Origin: Apodemus sylvaticus
Taxonomy: Eukaryota; Chordata; Mammalia; Rodentia; Muridae
Direction: 5' to 3'
Length of the DNA: 64,000 bases
NCBI RefSeq assembly: GCF_947179515.1
Contig: NC_067485.1
Coordinates: forward strand, 72,418,646 to 72,482,645
Both the position numbers and the translations under genes were made by a program. How positions within the stretch are numbered: the first letter of the stretch is position 1; each line of letters opens with the position of its first letter. Under the pieces are notes generated by a model. The model was not told the origin of the DNA and ran no database searches. It worked only from the letters and a program-made list of their open reading frames with translations. Positions 46,688-58,519 of this stretch are shown here, in pieces.

Positions 46688-47262
46688 TATTAGTCAGGGT
46701 TCTCTCACAGAACTTATACAATGTCCCAATATAGTAAGGGAATTTTTGTAATGACTTACAGTTTGTATCCAGCTAACCCATCAATAAGCAGTTCTGAATA
46801 GGAAGTCCCAAACTCTAGTAGTTGCTCAGTCCCAAGAGACTAGTTGTTTCACCTGGTCTTCTGAATAAACTGGAATCCTGAAGAAGTAGGCTCCAACAAA
46901 TGTGCTGGCTAGTAGGAGCTAGCAGGCAAAGAAAAGTGAGTCTAGCTTCTTACAAAGGCCTCACTTTAGCCTCTATGTGAAGGTGTGGACCATATTAAGT
47001 TGCTTTGTCCCAGGCTGTACTTGAATTCAGAGATCTGCTCGCCTCAGTCTCCTGGGATTGAAGACCTATACTGCCCATACATCAACCTAAACTTTTCATG
47101 GCCTCTATACCTCAAGATCTCCATGTCAATATACAGGTCAGAAGCCTGTGTCTTCCACCTTCAGGACCTGAATTACAGGTACGCCCTTCATATCTTGACT
47201 GTCTAGGTCATTCTAGATGTAGTCAAGTTGACAAGCAGAAATAACAATTACAGTGTTTATCA
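46688..47262 (-). mobile_element. Unclassified murid interspersed repeat
   Basis: 'tattagtcagggttctctca', 'cagaacttatacaatgtccc', 'atagtaagggaattt', 'gatgacttacag'-like sequence and the end 'tctagatgtagtcaagttga' belong to a murid dispersed repeat I recognise but cannot name. An internal SINE-like patch lies near 47020-47070 ('ctgcctcagtctcctggga' variant). Confidence 0.55.
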
Positions 47263-47274
47263 CAGCAACAGAAA

Positions 47275-48015
47275 CCTCACAATGGAAAGACCCTAAATGA
47301 GAATAAATCACTCACCTGCCTCAGTCCCTTAAGAGTGACCCTCCCATTGACTATAACTATAAAATCCAGTGTTTCCTAAAGGTCTAATTCTCCAAAGTGG
47401 CGCTACTACCTTAGACATACTGCTGTCAAGTCTAGTGAGGATTACCCCTTTTGGTCCTACTTGAAGGTGGCAAGGTTGTACTGTGAGTCCAGGCTGCCTT
47501 GAGATCAAAGCAGCCTTCTTCAAGGCTACAATGTCTCAGCAGTGTCATCTATCCCTGAACTCACTTCACATGACAAATCTCCTCTGACATAAGCAGATGA
47601 AAACACTGACAAGAGTCAAAGGTCATTCTCCAGCGGAGACTCAGAGCTGGAAATGGGCAGTTGATCTTGTTGATTGGTCATCAGGTCATAGACGGCAGGA
47701 CCTAACTGACATTAAAATATTAGAAAGAGGAGAGACTCTATGCCAGAGAGGGACTGGAGGTCAGATGGGACAACAAAGAGAGTCTTAGTAGTGGGAGATA
47801 ACATTGATGGTGGCGGCAATGACTAGTAATTTAAAGGCAGTACCATGAGGATCTTAAGGACTTGGAATAAGGAAAGCCTAAACTGTACCAGGATTTATAA
47901 TCCAGAGGGATCGAAGACACAAAATACAGCTAAAAATCATAAAAGGGGCCAAGGAGCTAGAGTGGTCCAAACATGCCCAGAGAAGCCAATTAGTAGTGAC
48001 ATAAGCAAGGAAGTA
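47275..48015. other. Unassigned sequence
   Basis: No gene or repeat family recognised. Confidence 0.35.
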
Positions 48016-48019
48016 TGCA

Positions 48020-48330
48020 CTGACCTTGAGCCAATCCTTCCTTGAGGAAAGAAAACAAAGAAAACCCATGAGTTAAACCCAGCCATTATTGGTCCATTTC
48101 AGCTCTGACCTCAAAAGGAACCATTGTGAGGTCTTTTACTTGCTAGTTACAGCTTTGGCTGAGAATGCCTCCTGTCCTTATAATACAGTTGCTGTTGGTT
48201 AGTTGGTTGGTCGATTGGTTGGTTGGTTGGTTGGTTGGTTGGTTGGTTGGTTGGTTGGATGGATGGATGGTTGGAAAGCAATTTTATTTCTATGCTGGTG
48301 AGCCACTGAACTTGGATCTTTGTGAATTGT
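48020..48330 (+). repeat. Paralogous segment, copy 1, with (GGTT)n expansion
   Basis: Shares an ordered set of blocks with 52015-52240: 'cagccattat' / 'cagccactat', 'aaggaaccatt', 'attacagc' / 'gttacagc', and 'ctgttggttggttgg'-type ends. Here the terminal GGTT motif has grown to more than ten units (about 48195-48258), while copy 2 has about two. Confidence 0.55.
48195..48272. repeat. (GGTT)n microsatellite
   Basis: Tandem GGTT with a TCGATT interruption at about 48210, ending in GGAT units. Confidence 0.95.
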
Positions 48331-48334
48331 TGAA

Positions 48335-49570
48335 TGTGAACACAGTGAGTTTTCTTCTGTATTCTTATGTTTCATTTTAGAGAGTTTTGTTTTCTGGATT
48401 TAAACTAAGTTTCCCCCTCTTCCTGTATTTTCTTCATTTGAAGATTGAGTAGAGGAAATTTTTTTAGATTTTTTACTCTATTTTACATTGTCATATGTTG
48501 CATGTCTTTATTCCTTTCACTAATTTTGAACAGTAATTTATAATAATGATACAACATGAGCAATCTCACAGTGACATTTCCAGACATAAACTTGAAGAGC
48601 ATTTCACACATTCCCCTTGCCTGCTCCTTATAAGTACCTCAGTGTTTCTTTTTTCTGTTCAGACACTTACTTTACAAGGACAGGCCCAGTGGTATCAAGT
48701 CCTCCTATTTAGAGGACTGACAGGCCATATTTGATGTACTTAAGGAAAGGCATCAATATGTCTTTGTGCTTTAGAAGAAAACTGCCTCCTGTCTTAGAAT
48801 CTTCCTGGCCGTTCTAAAGTCAAGATTCCATGCAAGTGTCAAAGGAAATGTTCAGATCCCAATTATTTGATGCTAAATATGGAAGTGGGCAAGTTAATAG
48901 AACTCAAGGATAGAATGAATATAACGAGCCAGTTTTATACTTTCAGAAAGAACTTTCCATAGTGGGACATATCATACCATTTCCCTTCATCTACTTGGGT
49001 CACTTGGTCTGCAGCTGTCATTCCATTGAATAGTTATCTTCTATCTGAAGGAGAACAAATGTGGTTCTAAAGCTAGCGTGTTATCAGGCACAGGAGATGA
49101 GGGCAATAATGAATTTTGAAGCAAAGGATCAAGCGTGTGTCCTTGAGTCCTGCTGCCAAAAGAGCTCAAAGATCATGTACAGGAATAAAAGCTGCCCTTT
49201 GTTGGAATGGTCTGACCAGCACTCCTCAGGACCCACTCAAACATATGTCCATTTGGAGAAAGAGAGGGAATGTTTTTACTGACAAGGAGTCTCTCCAAAT
49301 TTCCAAAACTAGGCTTGAATAGAACTCCTTCCTCCAATCCTAATCTTTTCATCTGTTAGTGGAGTGGCAGTAGAGAGCAGAATCTCTAATGTTCAGCAAC
49401 AAAGACCTTTTCAGATTTTTTCTTGATTTTCAAGGTGTTGCTGAGGAAGGAGGGTCTATCCTCTGTGACTCTCAAAAAACAAATATCTGATTAGAGACCT
49501 GGCAAGTAGGGCTTTGGTGTCCATGGCTGGACAGTACCTGTGCCTCCTTTCATTGTGTGAAGGTTTAGCT
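48335..49570. other. Unassigned sequence
   Basis: No gene or repeat family recognised. Confidence 0.35.
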
Positions 49571-49576
49571 TGTTAG

Positions 49577-50396
49577 AATAGACAAATGGATGGAACTAGA
49601 AAGTGTCATCCTGACAGAGGTAACCCAATCACATTGTATGCACTCACTGATAAGTAGATGTTAGCACAAAAGCTCAAAATAAACAAGTTAAAATTCACAG
49701 ACCACAGGAAGCTCAAGGTGAAGGAGGACTGAAGTGAGGGTGCTTTGGTTCCTCTCAGAAAGGGGACAAAATGCACTCACAGGAGCAATAAAGGAGATAA
49801 AGCATGGAGAAAAAACTAAAAGAAAGGTCACAGAGACTGCCCTACCTGGGGTTTCATCCTATAAAGTCACCACAACTGGATACTATTATTTCCTACAAGA
49901 AGTGCATACCAAAACAAGCTTGTCATGCTTGTCTCTGGAGGACCCTGTCAGAGCCTTACACAAAGAGAGGCAGATGCTAGCAGCCAATGGACTGGGTGTG
50001 AGGTCCACAATGGAGGAGTTGGTGGGTGGTCAGGAGGAGCTGAAGGGGTTTAAAGCCCCATGGGAAGAACAATGATGAAGGCAACCCAGACACCCGAGAT
50101 CTCCCAGGGACTAAACCATCAACCAAGGGGTACACCTTTCCTGCTAAAAATGTGGCATAGGAATGCCTTGTTGAGCATTAGTGAGAAGAGTGGTCCTTGG
50201 TCTGGTGAAGGCTCAATAGATGCCCCCCAACAAAGCAAAATCTTGGGGGGAGAGCATAGAGTGGGTTGTGTGGAGGGACATATATTTGAAGGCTGGGGTT
50301 GGGAGGAGGGCTTAGGGGTTTTTGGTGAGGGGGGAAACCAGGAAAGGTTTTAGCATTTGAAATGTAAATGAAGATTTTTTTCAATAAAAAATATTG
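49577..50396 (+). mobile_element. L1 3' end fragment, sense
   Basis: It begins in the ORF2 C-terminus ('agacaaatggatggaactag', 'gaggtaacccaatcac') and continues into the 3' UTR: 'ctcactgataagtagatgtt', 'cacagaccacaggaagctca', 'ccaatggactgggtgtgagg', 'aggagctgaaggggttta', 'agggactaaaccatcaacca', and the tail 'catttgaaatgtaaatgaag' with an A-rich end near 50396. It is diverged and carries no intact frame. Confidence 0.9.
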
Positions 50397-50789
50397 CTAG
50401 CCAGTGCTTAGTATGGCTACATGTGCTTAATTTGTACACATGTGCTGCTTCCAGGTGACTATGAACATTTTATTAAGATAGAATGTCCTCCTTGACCTCT
50501 ACTAAACTGTAGTTCGTTTCCTGTGGTATCTGTCATGTATGTGGTTCTGGGTGGGTCCTTTGTGGTTTCTTTAATGTGTAAAAGTGACATTTTCTGGTGA
50601 GAGGTGACAGTAGAATTTGTTCAAACACATGACACAATGAAATGGCTCACCACAACCCTTGCACCTCAATCACAGATGTCACACTCTCTTGGATCTATGC
50701 ACAATGTGTCTAATGCTTACCATTAATTTTTAAAGCTTTGGGAACACAGATCATATAGAAAACCAAAGCATTCATTTCTCTTCCTTTTT

Positions 50790-50935
50790 CCCCTTGCTTT
50801 TGTGTTTTGGTTTCTTGAGACAGGGTCTCCTAGAGTATAGGCTGTCCTCATCATTTTTGAGTATACAGAGAAATATTACTTCAACTGTTAATCCTCCTGC
50901 CTCCACTTTCATGCATTTTTTATTACCATGGGCTC
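50790..50935 (-). mobile_element. B1 SINE, antisense, old
   Basis: 'ggtttcttgagacagggtct', 'gtataggctgtcctcatcat' and 'aatcctcctgcctccac' fit an antisense B1 with an internal gap. Confidence 0.7.
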
Positions 50936-50939
50936 ATCT

Positions 50940-52010
50940 TTATGAGACATTCTTGACATTCACTATGTCTGATGTCTTTTAGAATACTCTGAAGGACTCT
51001 CCTCAGTCTGGGCACAGGTAGCCTGATCATGACTAGATGTGTCCTGTGTGTTTGTGCCAATTCCCACTTCAAACTTCAATCCCAATTCAACATTGGTAAA
51101 GTGTGGGGACTCATAAACACTAGAGATTTGCTACCAAACAGAACATGTGGCCTTTACCAAAGGGCTTGATAGACTGATCTCATAGAATTTCTTGACCATC
51201 TTGTACAGTTAGACTTAGAAATCAGTCTTGGTACACAATCTGTTGGTTAAGTGTTCTTGCCCTGCTAACATCCTGATGCACAAACAAGCAGAAAAAAGTT
51301 TCTGTTGTTTATGAAGACAAAGACAAGGCTTTTTGTTTGAAATCAGAATGGCCTAGAGTGCTAGGATATGGCACCATCTACTACATCTGTTGTTTATAGG
51401 TTTCTGACTGACAGATGTTTTCTTGATAATTTGGAACATATCAGCTGACTGACTCTAGATCCTGAGCTTTGGTGAGAAGTCTCAGGCCTGAGGAGAACAT
51501 GGAACCAATGGTGTCATCATTCTCTCAGACCCAAAGATATTGGGTCTCATGCCCAGGAGTATCATGAAAAACAGTATTTTGTCACAACTACCAATATAGT
51601 CAGGAACTACCATCCTTAAGCATCCATCAGTCTGAGTTTAAAGAAAGGTAAATAGAATACATTGATTGTAGACATGAGTTATGACAAACTTATCATAAAG
51701 GCTGTGGTCCAAGCAAAAGCAAGACACTGTCCAACTACTTGCCAGTGAACATCAGAGTCCATAAACAAGGTAGGGCTAAAGCTCTGGACCCTTTTGTCAC
51801 TCTTAGGATTCCTTCTCTGCTTATTAATGAGGAAGTGTCCTAGTTAAATTTTGGGTGTCTAAAGTCCCACAGATAGTCCAACATTTGAACACTGTTCCAA
51901 CCAGGTGGTACCATTTGGAAGAAATTATGCCCCTTGGGCAGTGGTCATAGCAGGCAGAAGTGGGTCACTGGGCAACATTGGGGAGTCATTTGAATAAAAC
52001 CGGTCCTCTA
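50940..52010. other. Unassigned sequence
   Basis: No gene recognised. Positions 51850-51990 have the flavour of an old dispersed repeat ('cagaagtgggtcactgggca'), not assignable. Confidence 0.35.
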
Positions 52011-52014
52011 GTTC

Positions 52015-52240
52015 CCCAATGACCAAGACTAGCCTTCCTCTAATTAAAGACAGAAACAGAGGAAAACTAGTGGGCTATGCCCAGCCACTATAGTTCTGTT
52101 TCTTGCTCTGATCTCACAAGGAACCATTATGACAACTGATAGATACCTGTCCAATTACAGCCCTGATTGAGGCTGCCTTGTATCATTGCAGGTACAGAAG
52201 CTGTTGGTTGGTTGGAAACCAAGTGGAGTGTGAACATGCT
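52015..52240 (+). repeat. Paralogous segment, copy 2
   Basis: Counterpart of 48020-48330 with the same order of blocks and a short 'gctgttggttggttgg' end at 52200-52215. Either a local duplication or two copies of a dispersed repeat. Confidence 0.55.
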
Positions 52241-52602
52241 GAGATTACGCTTGGACTTCCAAGAGCTGGTGCACCCTGACATAGTATCTCTCCCCTTTGG
52301 TGACTTGATTTGCACTTTTTGGTTTTGGAATCTGTATTTGCTGGCTTAATTTATGTGTTTACATTTCCATGTTCTTTCTTCCATTTTAAGTTTTATTAAT
52401 AATTCTTATGTTATGTTTGCTATGTTAGAATATTTTATTGCTTTCATTTCATGTGTGTGACTGTTTTGCCTCCATGTCTAAGTACCACATCCCAGGTTAC
52501 AACTGTGGAGGTCAGAATAAGGAGTCCAATTTCCTGGATCAAAACTGACAGGTAGTTGTAAGCCTCTTAAAACATACCTAGAATTAAAACAATAACATAT
52601 TT

Positions 52603-52697
52603 ACTTAGTATAACTAGGTTATTTATGTAAACAAACCCTCACTAGAACTCACTTAGCATAACTAGGTTATTCATGTAAACAAACTCTCACTAGAACA
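52603..52697. repeat. 48-bp tandem duplication
   Basis: The unit beginning 'acttagtataactaggttat' at 52603 repeats from 52651 as 'acttagcataactaggttat'. Both continue '...tgtaaacaaac.ctcactagaac' with only a few differences. Confidence 0.95.
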
Positions 52698-52699
52698 GC

Positions 52700-53390
52700 C
52701 TGTAGTTCTACTTTCAGGGAATCTGATTCCCTCTTCTGACCTGAAAGGTAATGTTAATAAAATTATATAGAAAGATTTGTATCAATATTGTAAATGTTGT
52801 ATAGCAACTGTGAGTGTGCTCTATGGGAGCTCTTAGAGGCCAGAGGTAGAGTATCTCCTAGAGCTGAAGCTAGGGTAGTTGTGGGCCACCTGCCTGGTTC
52901 CTAGGAAACAAATGCTGGTCCACTGCAGAAGTAGCCAAACTTCTGGACTCCAGATCTGGCTCATCATCCTAGGGCTGATGATGGATTGTGTGGGATTTGG
53001 GGAATCGGTTTGTGTTAATAACTTCTCTTGAAGCTGACATTTTTGGTGCCTCTAATCACAGTACATGCTGAGATCAGGGGAGAGGATGGTTGTCCTTTGC
53101 AATAAGCTCTTAGTGCTTATGATCCTGTTTTTTTCTCCTTTCCATTTACAGTTGGTCCCTGTCAACCCAATCTATGTCATATTTTTCATCCACTGCCTTG
53201 GAAGGTTCTTTGTTCTTCCCTTCCCAAGCATTTAAAGTAGCTGGCTGAATTGTTTGACATATTTCTGACTTTTTTCTTATCATTTTCATGTAGAATTTGA
53301 GCCTATTCTCATACCTTGGGGTGATTTTAAATGTCTTTTTTTTTAATTTCTCCTTGCAAGTTTGGTTCTAGGCATATAAAGGAGGGCCTG
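52700..53390. other. Upstream flank of the kinase pseudogene; no repeat recognised
   Basis: No gene or repeat is recognised. A T-rich tract followed by 'cttgcaag' (53332-53360) could be a relic splice acceptor just before the pseudogene, but this is weak. No CpG-rich promoter is visible. Confidence 0.35.
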
Positions 53391-53393
53391 ATC

Positions 53394-54456
53394 ATGGAGC
53401 AGGACCTGGAGAGTTGTAATCTATTGAGAAATTTACCACTGACTATATGATGATGATGACCCTGGGTGAAGGACACTTTTCCATAGTCAAAATGGCCTAC
53501 CATATACCAACACTGACCTGTGTGGCTATACAACACCTGAAAAATGTCAAAAAGTACAACCCATTTATCACTAGGGAAGTCAACATTATGAAATTTCTTA
53601 CCCATCCTAATATTATCAAACTATTTCAAGTGATCCAGACAAGAAAGTTCACCTACCTGGTGATGGAGCACACCTCAGAGGGAAACTTTCTAGACCCGAA
53701 TCATGGGATGTGGGTTTTCAGAGGACAGCAAAGCTCAAAGAATGTTTGGCCAGGTACTACAAACAGTGCAGTACTGCCATGACAATGACATTGTCCACTG
53801 AGACAAAAAGGCTATTAACATTGCAACTGACTGCAGGTGGAATGCCAAGCTGTGTGATTTTCGCCTGGATGCTAAAGTTTTCCCAGGGCAGAAGCTGATG
53901 GATTTCTGTAGCACACCACACTACTGTGTGCCAGTATTCTTTTAAGCTTAGGAATACGAGGGCTACCCAGTTGATATCTAGAGTTTAGGAGTCCTGCTCT
54001 TTGTCATGCTGACTGGACACTTTCCTTTCCAAGATAGGTCATTTGCAGAGCTGAGGAGGAAGATCATTGATTGCAGCAATTTTCAGCATTCATCCTTCAT
54101 CAATATTTTCAATGTTATAGTGGAAATTCTAATCATCAGTCCCAACAGGAGGCCCACAATCTGCCAAATCATGATGCGCCCAATGATCAGGGACAGGCAG
54201 GGATATTTACCACCTATATCCACATGGACATTCCCAGGCACACCAAGCCATTTCATTGAAAGGGCAATGAGTCATGGGTTATAAGCCTGAAGATATTATC
54301 ACTGAGCCTCTGAGAGACCAAAAATTCAATGAAGTGATGGCATCCTACCTGATTCTATACCAGTCACCCAGGAGAGACTGCTCCCACCACCAAATGAAAC
54401 CCATTAAATGCATGCAGTCAGGCTGGAAGATCGCCACTCTTTCCCTGGTTACCTAA
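53394..54456 (+). pseudogene. Sperm motility kinase (Smok)-like pseudogene, kinase plus UBA regions
   Basis: Smok proteins are rodent testis serine/threonine kinases related to MARK/AMPK, with a kinase domain followed by a UBA-like segment. The order is preserved without introns: glycine loop GEGHFSIV (about 53465), the VAIK-like site, 'HPNIIKLFQVIQT', 'QYCHDNDIVH', the DFG region, 'SLGVLLFVMLTGHFPFQ', 'NRRPTICQIM', then 'MGYKPEDI...QKFNEVMASYL' (from 54274). It is dead: the ATP-binding lysine is Gln (CAA, 53531), HRD Arg is a stop (TGA, 53799), DFG reads DFR (53856-53864), stops lie at 53943, 53949 and 53979, and frameshifts lie near 53705 and 54270, with another likely before 53440. The start at 53394 (ATG) is a guess. 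A retrocopy and a decayed tandem duplicate are both possible, since Smok coding regions are reported to be intronless. No poly(A) or target duplication was seen. Confidence 0.88.
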
Positions 54457-55860
54457 GAAGAGCTGAGCCTCTTCTCACATCCTTCATTTTGTCCTCACAT
54501 TCATCTAAACTCCAGGAGGGAGGATAGGAAGACTCTAAGGCCTGGTGTCAGAAGGCATGCTATGTGCTGCCAAACATGACCAACCCTCTCCAGCTCTCCC
54601 ACCTGGACTGCCCTGTCGCTGATGACTTCATGAGCAGCAGGTTGGATATCAGGAAGACTTTCTCATAGTCCAAGACTGTGTTATCTTGTAGGCCAACGAA
54701 ACATGTCCAGCCACATCTACTTCTATATACCTCTTCCCCTACAGCAGACAGAAATGTGTCTTCCTGCAGTCCCCAACACTATTTCTGGGGATTGCTGCTC
54801 TCTGCTAAGAGTATAACCCTTGCAGGCTCCTCCTCTGGGGATATCTTGCAGAAAGAGACTCTCATGTAGGAAAACCCTTTCATCCAATAAGAGGCCATCA
54901 TTCCTGAAGATACCATCACTAATGGCCAGAAACAGGGTGCAGGCCTAGTTTCCCCCTCATAACTGGCATCACCTCCTGAAGAAGGTGAAGAAGAAAAATA
55001 TGAGCTACCTTCAAAACCTGTGCTGCTGTGTGCCACCACCACAGAGATATCAAGCCTCGTGTGAGAATCTGGCTCCTATGAAAGGGGATCATGGAGTCAC
55101 CCACAGGAGCAGGTGGGTGCATGTTCTCATTTATTTCCTCCATAATTCCTCTTGTCCTTTGTGAAAAATGACGAGCGTTCCCCACCTCCACACCACAGCA
55201 AGGTCTCTCCAGGTAAAATCCCATGCAGGAAGGCCTGCCTGTTCCCTGTGTCTTGCTCAGAGGGGAAGACTGGGGTGCATAAGTGCCCTAAAACTGTAAG
55301 TGGAACAGTAGTCCTGTAGCCTCTCCCAGCCTGAGTAAACAACAGAAATTGTTCTATGGGAAGTAACTGTCCATTACTCCCTGTTTCTTGACTCCCTGTT
55401 TCTTGGCACAGCCGCCCCTCACACTAATTCTGCCCTGTAATTATTTACCTCCTGCCTCTCTGTGCTTGTTCCCTCAAGGCCAACTTTCAGATTGAAACAA
55501 GATTCCAACTGGCATCACAGTCACTCCTTGAAAGAGGAATGATAGGTGTTGTGACAAGAGTCAATTTAGGACCAGTATGATGGAGCAGCAACCTCTGATA
55601 GCCCTACATCATTTAGCTAGAGAAATCAACAATGCTGCTAGCATTTATCTGAGAATTTGAACAGTGCTTGTTCTTGCTATGATAAGCAGCTGTGCACATC
55701 CTTTGAGAGAGCTACTGGGAAGCTTTCCTGTCCTTCCAATTGTTATATTTGTAAGATGTCATCTCCTGTGTTCTTTCTCCCAAGACTGTGTACTTGCATC
55801 CAACATTATAATTATTCACATAATATGTGACAATATATACTCTACGTTCATATATATGTC
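54457..55860. other. Downstream flank, possibly the decayed 3' part of the pseudogene
   Basis: Smok-family proteins have a poorly conserved tail after UBA, and 54457-54670 could be its remnant (a plus-strand reading gives 'LDCPVADDF'-like pieces), but I cannot support this firmly. The remainder to 55860 shows no repeat family or gene. Short open frames on both strands carry no domain. Confidence 0.35.
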
Positions 55861-55863
55861 ACA

Positions 55864-55864
<1 letters not shown>

Positions 55865-55899
<35 letters not shown>
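55865..55899. repeat. (TG)n microsatellite
   Basis: About 17 TG units. Confidence 0.97.
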
Positions 55900-55901
<2 letters not shown>

Positions 55902-56014
55902 AGGTGTATGTATCTTGCCCAGCAAGAATTGCAAGAATTGAGTTTTCCTTACATATGCTGTGTCTGGCATCAGAATAACTGGGCATAGAAATGGGCGTTG
56001 AACTAATAAGTTCA

Positions 56015-56017
56015 GGA

Positions 56018-56085
<68 letters not shown>

Positions 56086-56087
56086 AT
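56015..56087. repeat. (AAAG)n microsatellite
   Basis: About 17 uninterrupted GAAA units, ending in GAAT variants. The Phe/Leu/Ser antisense frame is a translation of it. Confidence 0.97.
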
Positions 56088-56159
56088 GAATGAACACTGA
56101 GTTTGAAGGCCTCTCTAATAGGTAAACCATTGCTTATGATAAGATTTCTCTGGGAATTA

Positions 56160-56265
56160 TCTGGCTTTGTGTGGTATGTGTACTGATCCTGGTTCTGAGG
56201 AGGCTAAGACAGGAAAATCATGACTTTCAGCCCAGGCTGGACAAAGGAGAAATAGGTCTTACTGT
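56160..56265 (+). mobile_element. Old B1-type SINE, sense
   Basis: 'ttctgaggaggctaagacag' and 'gactttcagcccaggctgga' suggest an old B1 monomer. Highly diverged. Confidence 0.4.
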
Positions 56266-56334
56266 CCTCATCTTCAAGTTATTGCTTGAAATGTCAACTC
56301 TTTAATCACAATTTCTAGAATTATACCCTTTTAT

Positions 56335-56455
56335 TTCTTTTTTAAGATAAAGGATCCACAACATTACCTTGGCTGGTCCTGAGATGTTGAACGCAAGCTA
56401 TCCTCCAGCCTCAGTTCAAGTGCCAGGATTGCAGGCATGTGCCTTGCACTCAGGT
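56335..56455 (-). mobile_element. Old B1-type SINE remnant, antisense
   Basis: T-rich start, 'ctatcctccagcctcagttc' and 'agtgccaggattgcaggcat' fit the promoter half of an antisense B1. Confidence 0.5.
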
Positions 56456-56731
56456 GGGAACCTGGACATTTAAAAGCAGCTGATGAGTCTTTAGGACACA
56501 GAATTGAGTTGCTGATTTACTAGGAAATCTTGCATGGTTTGGTGATTTCTAAAATTATTAATTAGAAGAAACCATAAAGACTGTTCCTCTCTTTCAGTTT
56601 TTGTAGCTACACCCAATCTAGTAACCTTATGGTGCTCTTCGTGTAAGACATCACCTTTCCTTGCAGGACAGGATCTTCAGTTTTCAGGCAACTGAAATGG
56701 TGGGATGATGGGAACTTTGGTACAGTGTGAC

Positions 56732-56770
56732 AGCTGATGCTGATGCTAGTGCTGATGCTGATGCTGATGC
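56732..56770. repeat. (GATGCT)n short tandem repeat
   Basis: About six imperfect GATGCT hexamers. Confidence 0.95.
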
Positions 56771-56848
56771 GCCAGAAACACTGCCTCGTGATGCTCTTTT
56801 TTGTCTTCTTTCTGAAATGTCTCAGATTAGGTGATGGAACACCGGAAG

Positions 56849-56849
56849 T

Positions 56850-56888
<39 letters not shown>

Positions 56889-56952
56889 CCCCAGGGCTTC
56901 TTGCAGGGTAAGCACTCACTCTATCACTGAGCTATATGCCACCCCCAGTCCC
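56849..56952 (-). mobile_element. ID SINE, antisense, with (CA)n tail
   Basis: On the minus strand, 'gtggcatatagctcagtgat' and 'agagtgagtgcttaccctgc' form the tRNA-Ala-derived head of an ID element, followed by 'aagaagccctggggaacac' and a CA array (TG 56849-56887 on the plus strand) as its 3' tail. It is diverged from BC1-type ID. ID copies are amplified in rat, but this old copy is not diagnostic. Confidence 0.75.
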
Positions 56953-57039
56953 CAGATGTGGCTTCTTAACTGAGCCTTGGGTTCCTCGGCCACATCAGAT
57001 GGCACTGTGTGGCATTGTATTCTCCACTTTATCAGATGA

Positions 57040-57160
57040 CAACATCTTTTTTCACATTTGAAGCAAGGTCTCATTCGGCAGCCAGTCTTGAACCTTATCC
57101 TCCTCCTGCCTCTCCTCTGAATGCACTACTATTCCTGACCCACAGACTCACCAGTGAGTT
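57040..57160 (-). mobile_element. Old B1-type SINE remnant, antisense
   Basis: 'gaagcaaggtctcattcggc', 'agccagtcttgaacctta' and 'tcctcctgcctctcctctga' follow the antisense B1 order with heavy divergence. Confidence 0.5.
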
Positions 57161-57164
57161 TCCT

Positions 57165-58515
57165 GCCCAGTGTGGCCAGTCCCAGCTCTAGATTTGAGTC
57201 TCTTAATACAAATAACTCCACAGGATGGAGCTGAATTCAGGATGGTCCCTGAATGAGCTGGAGCCCCTCCCCCAATCTTCCATTTAGTCAATATTCATCC
57301 AGGATAACTGGAAAAAACAGGTTTGAGTCATTTCTTTGGGGCTTCTAATGAATGTCTTCATATCGAGGCCTGGCTGTCATATTCACTTGAACTCTCTCTC
57401 TCTGTCTCTCCTCCAATATCTCTTCAGAAGTTCTTCTAAATATTGTTATGTCAGAACACAGTCCACAGAGTCAACTGAGGATAATTCTGTGAGAAAACTC
57501 CAAGAAAACTAGAGTTCTGTGACCTGTTTCTTCCTAACACAGACTTGTTCCTGAAATGTGTTTTCATGTCCCTACCAAGTATAGTGGATAGGAGGGAGTT
57601 TACATCAGATTATTCATTTTACCTGGCTATTGTTGTTTATATGCCTGTGTAGACGAACATGTTTCTGTCACGTGTGGCTTGTCTTTGTGACTGTAAACTA
57701 TACTCCTGTGGTTCTTCTTAACTCTCAGAGTATAGATTGTCTGATGCTCTGAGTGAAGCCAGAGGCTTTAGTCCGTCTCAGATATTAGGCTCCATTCTCC
57801 CAGTCTCCACTGCCTCAAGGGTGGTAAATAATCGTACCTTTGCCCTTTAAAAATATGTCAAACCTTCCATTCCTCATCTATTTTATTTTTTAATTTTACT
57901 CAAAAATAAAAAATATATATGCATACAGTCATACATACTTCCTGACCTCTGTTCCCATGAATCCACAATTTCAAAATGGAGGCCATTTCCTTGTCTGATT
58001 TTATTTTGATACATATGTACTATTAAAATGGGCCAAATCAAAAGGTCTTAATCTGACAGAATGATTTCCATAAAAATGCTGACCTTGCATAGACTCAACT
58101 TGGATTTTTCCCTGACAAGCACTGCCAATTGACTTCAGACAGTCGTTTGGCGCCATCTGCTGGTCATGGACAGTCTGCGCAAATTAGAGCTGAAGAGCCC
58201 AGAATCCACTCTGAGTGCCTGTAACTAATAATCCTGCTGAAACAGAGCTGTGTGTGGCTTCATTGCAAATCTGCTCGATCCTGTGCGTAACTCGGAGTGA
58301 CCTCATCCTATCCTCTCTGAATTTCACAAGGCACCTTTGCTTTATTGCCTCGGCCAAGCCTGCTCACAATGGAGACCAGAAGCCACATCTTGGCGCTCTC
58401 ACATCCCCAAGGTCCAGAATACAGTAGGAGCAGTGAAACATGTTTCTTTTGCTCTGTGGCTTTTGATTGGCACAATGACCAATGTGGGCCATGAGATATG
58501 ATGAAGCACAGACAA
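57165..58515. other. Unassigned sequence
   Basis: No gene or repeat family recognised. A short run of CT dinucleotides lies at 57391-57410. Confidence 0.35.
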
Positions 58516-58519
58516 CATA

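Noticed and set aside
48195..48272. Regular repeats as a CRISPR-like array
   Set aside because: This is a simple GGTT microsatellite without spacers, in mammalian DNA.
53447..53782. Kinase-like 111-codon frame as an active gene
   Set aside because: It covers only the N-lobe, has lost the ATP lysine, and is followed by frameshifts and several stops; treated as part of a pseudogene.
56888..56952. tRNA-like sequence as a tRNA gene
   Set aside because: It is an old ID SINE head with a CA-rich tail and shows no intact cloverleaf.
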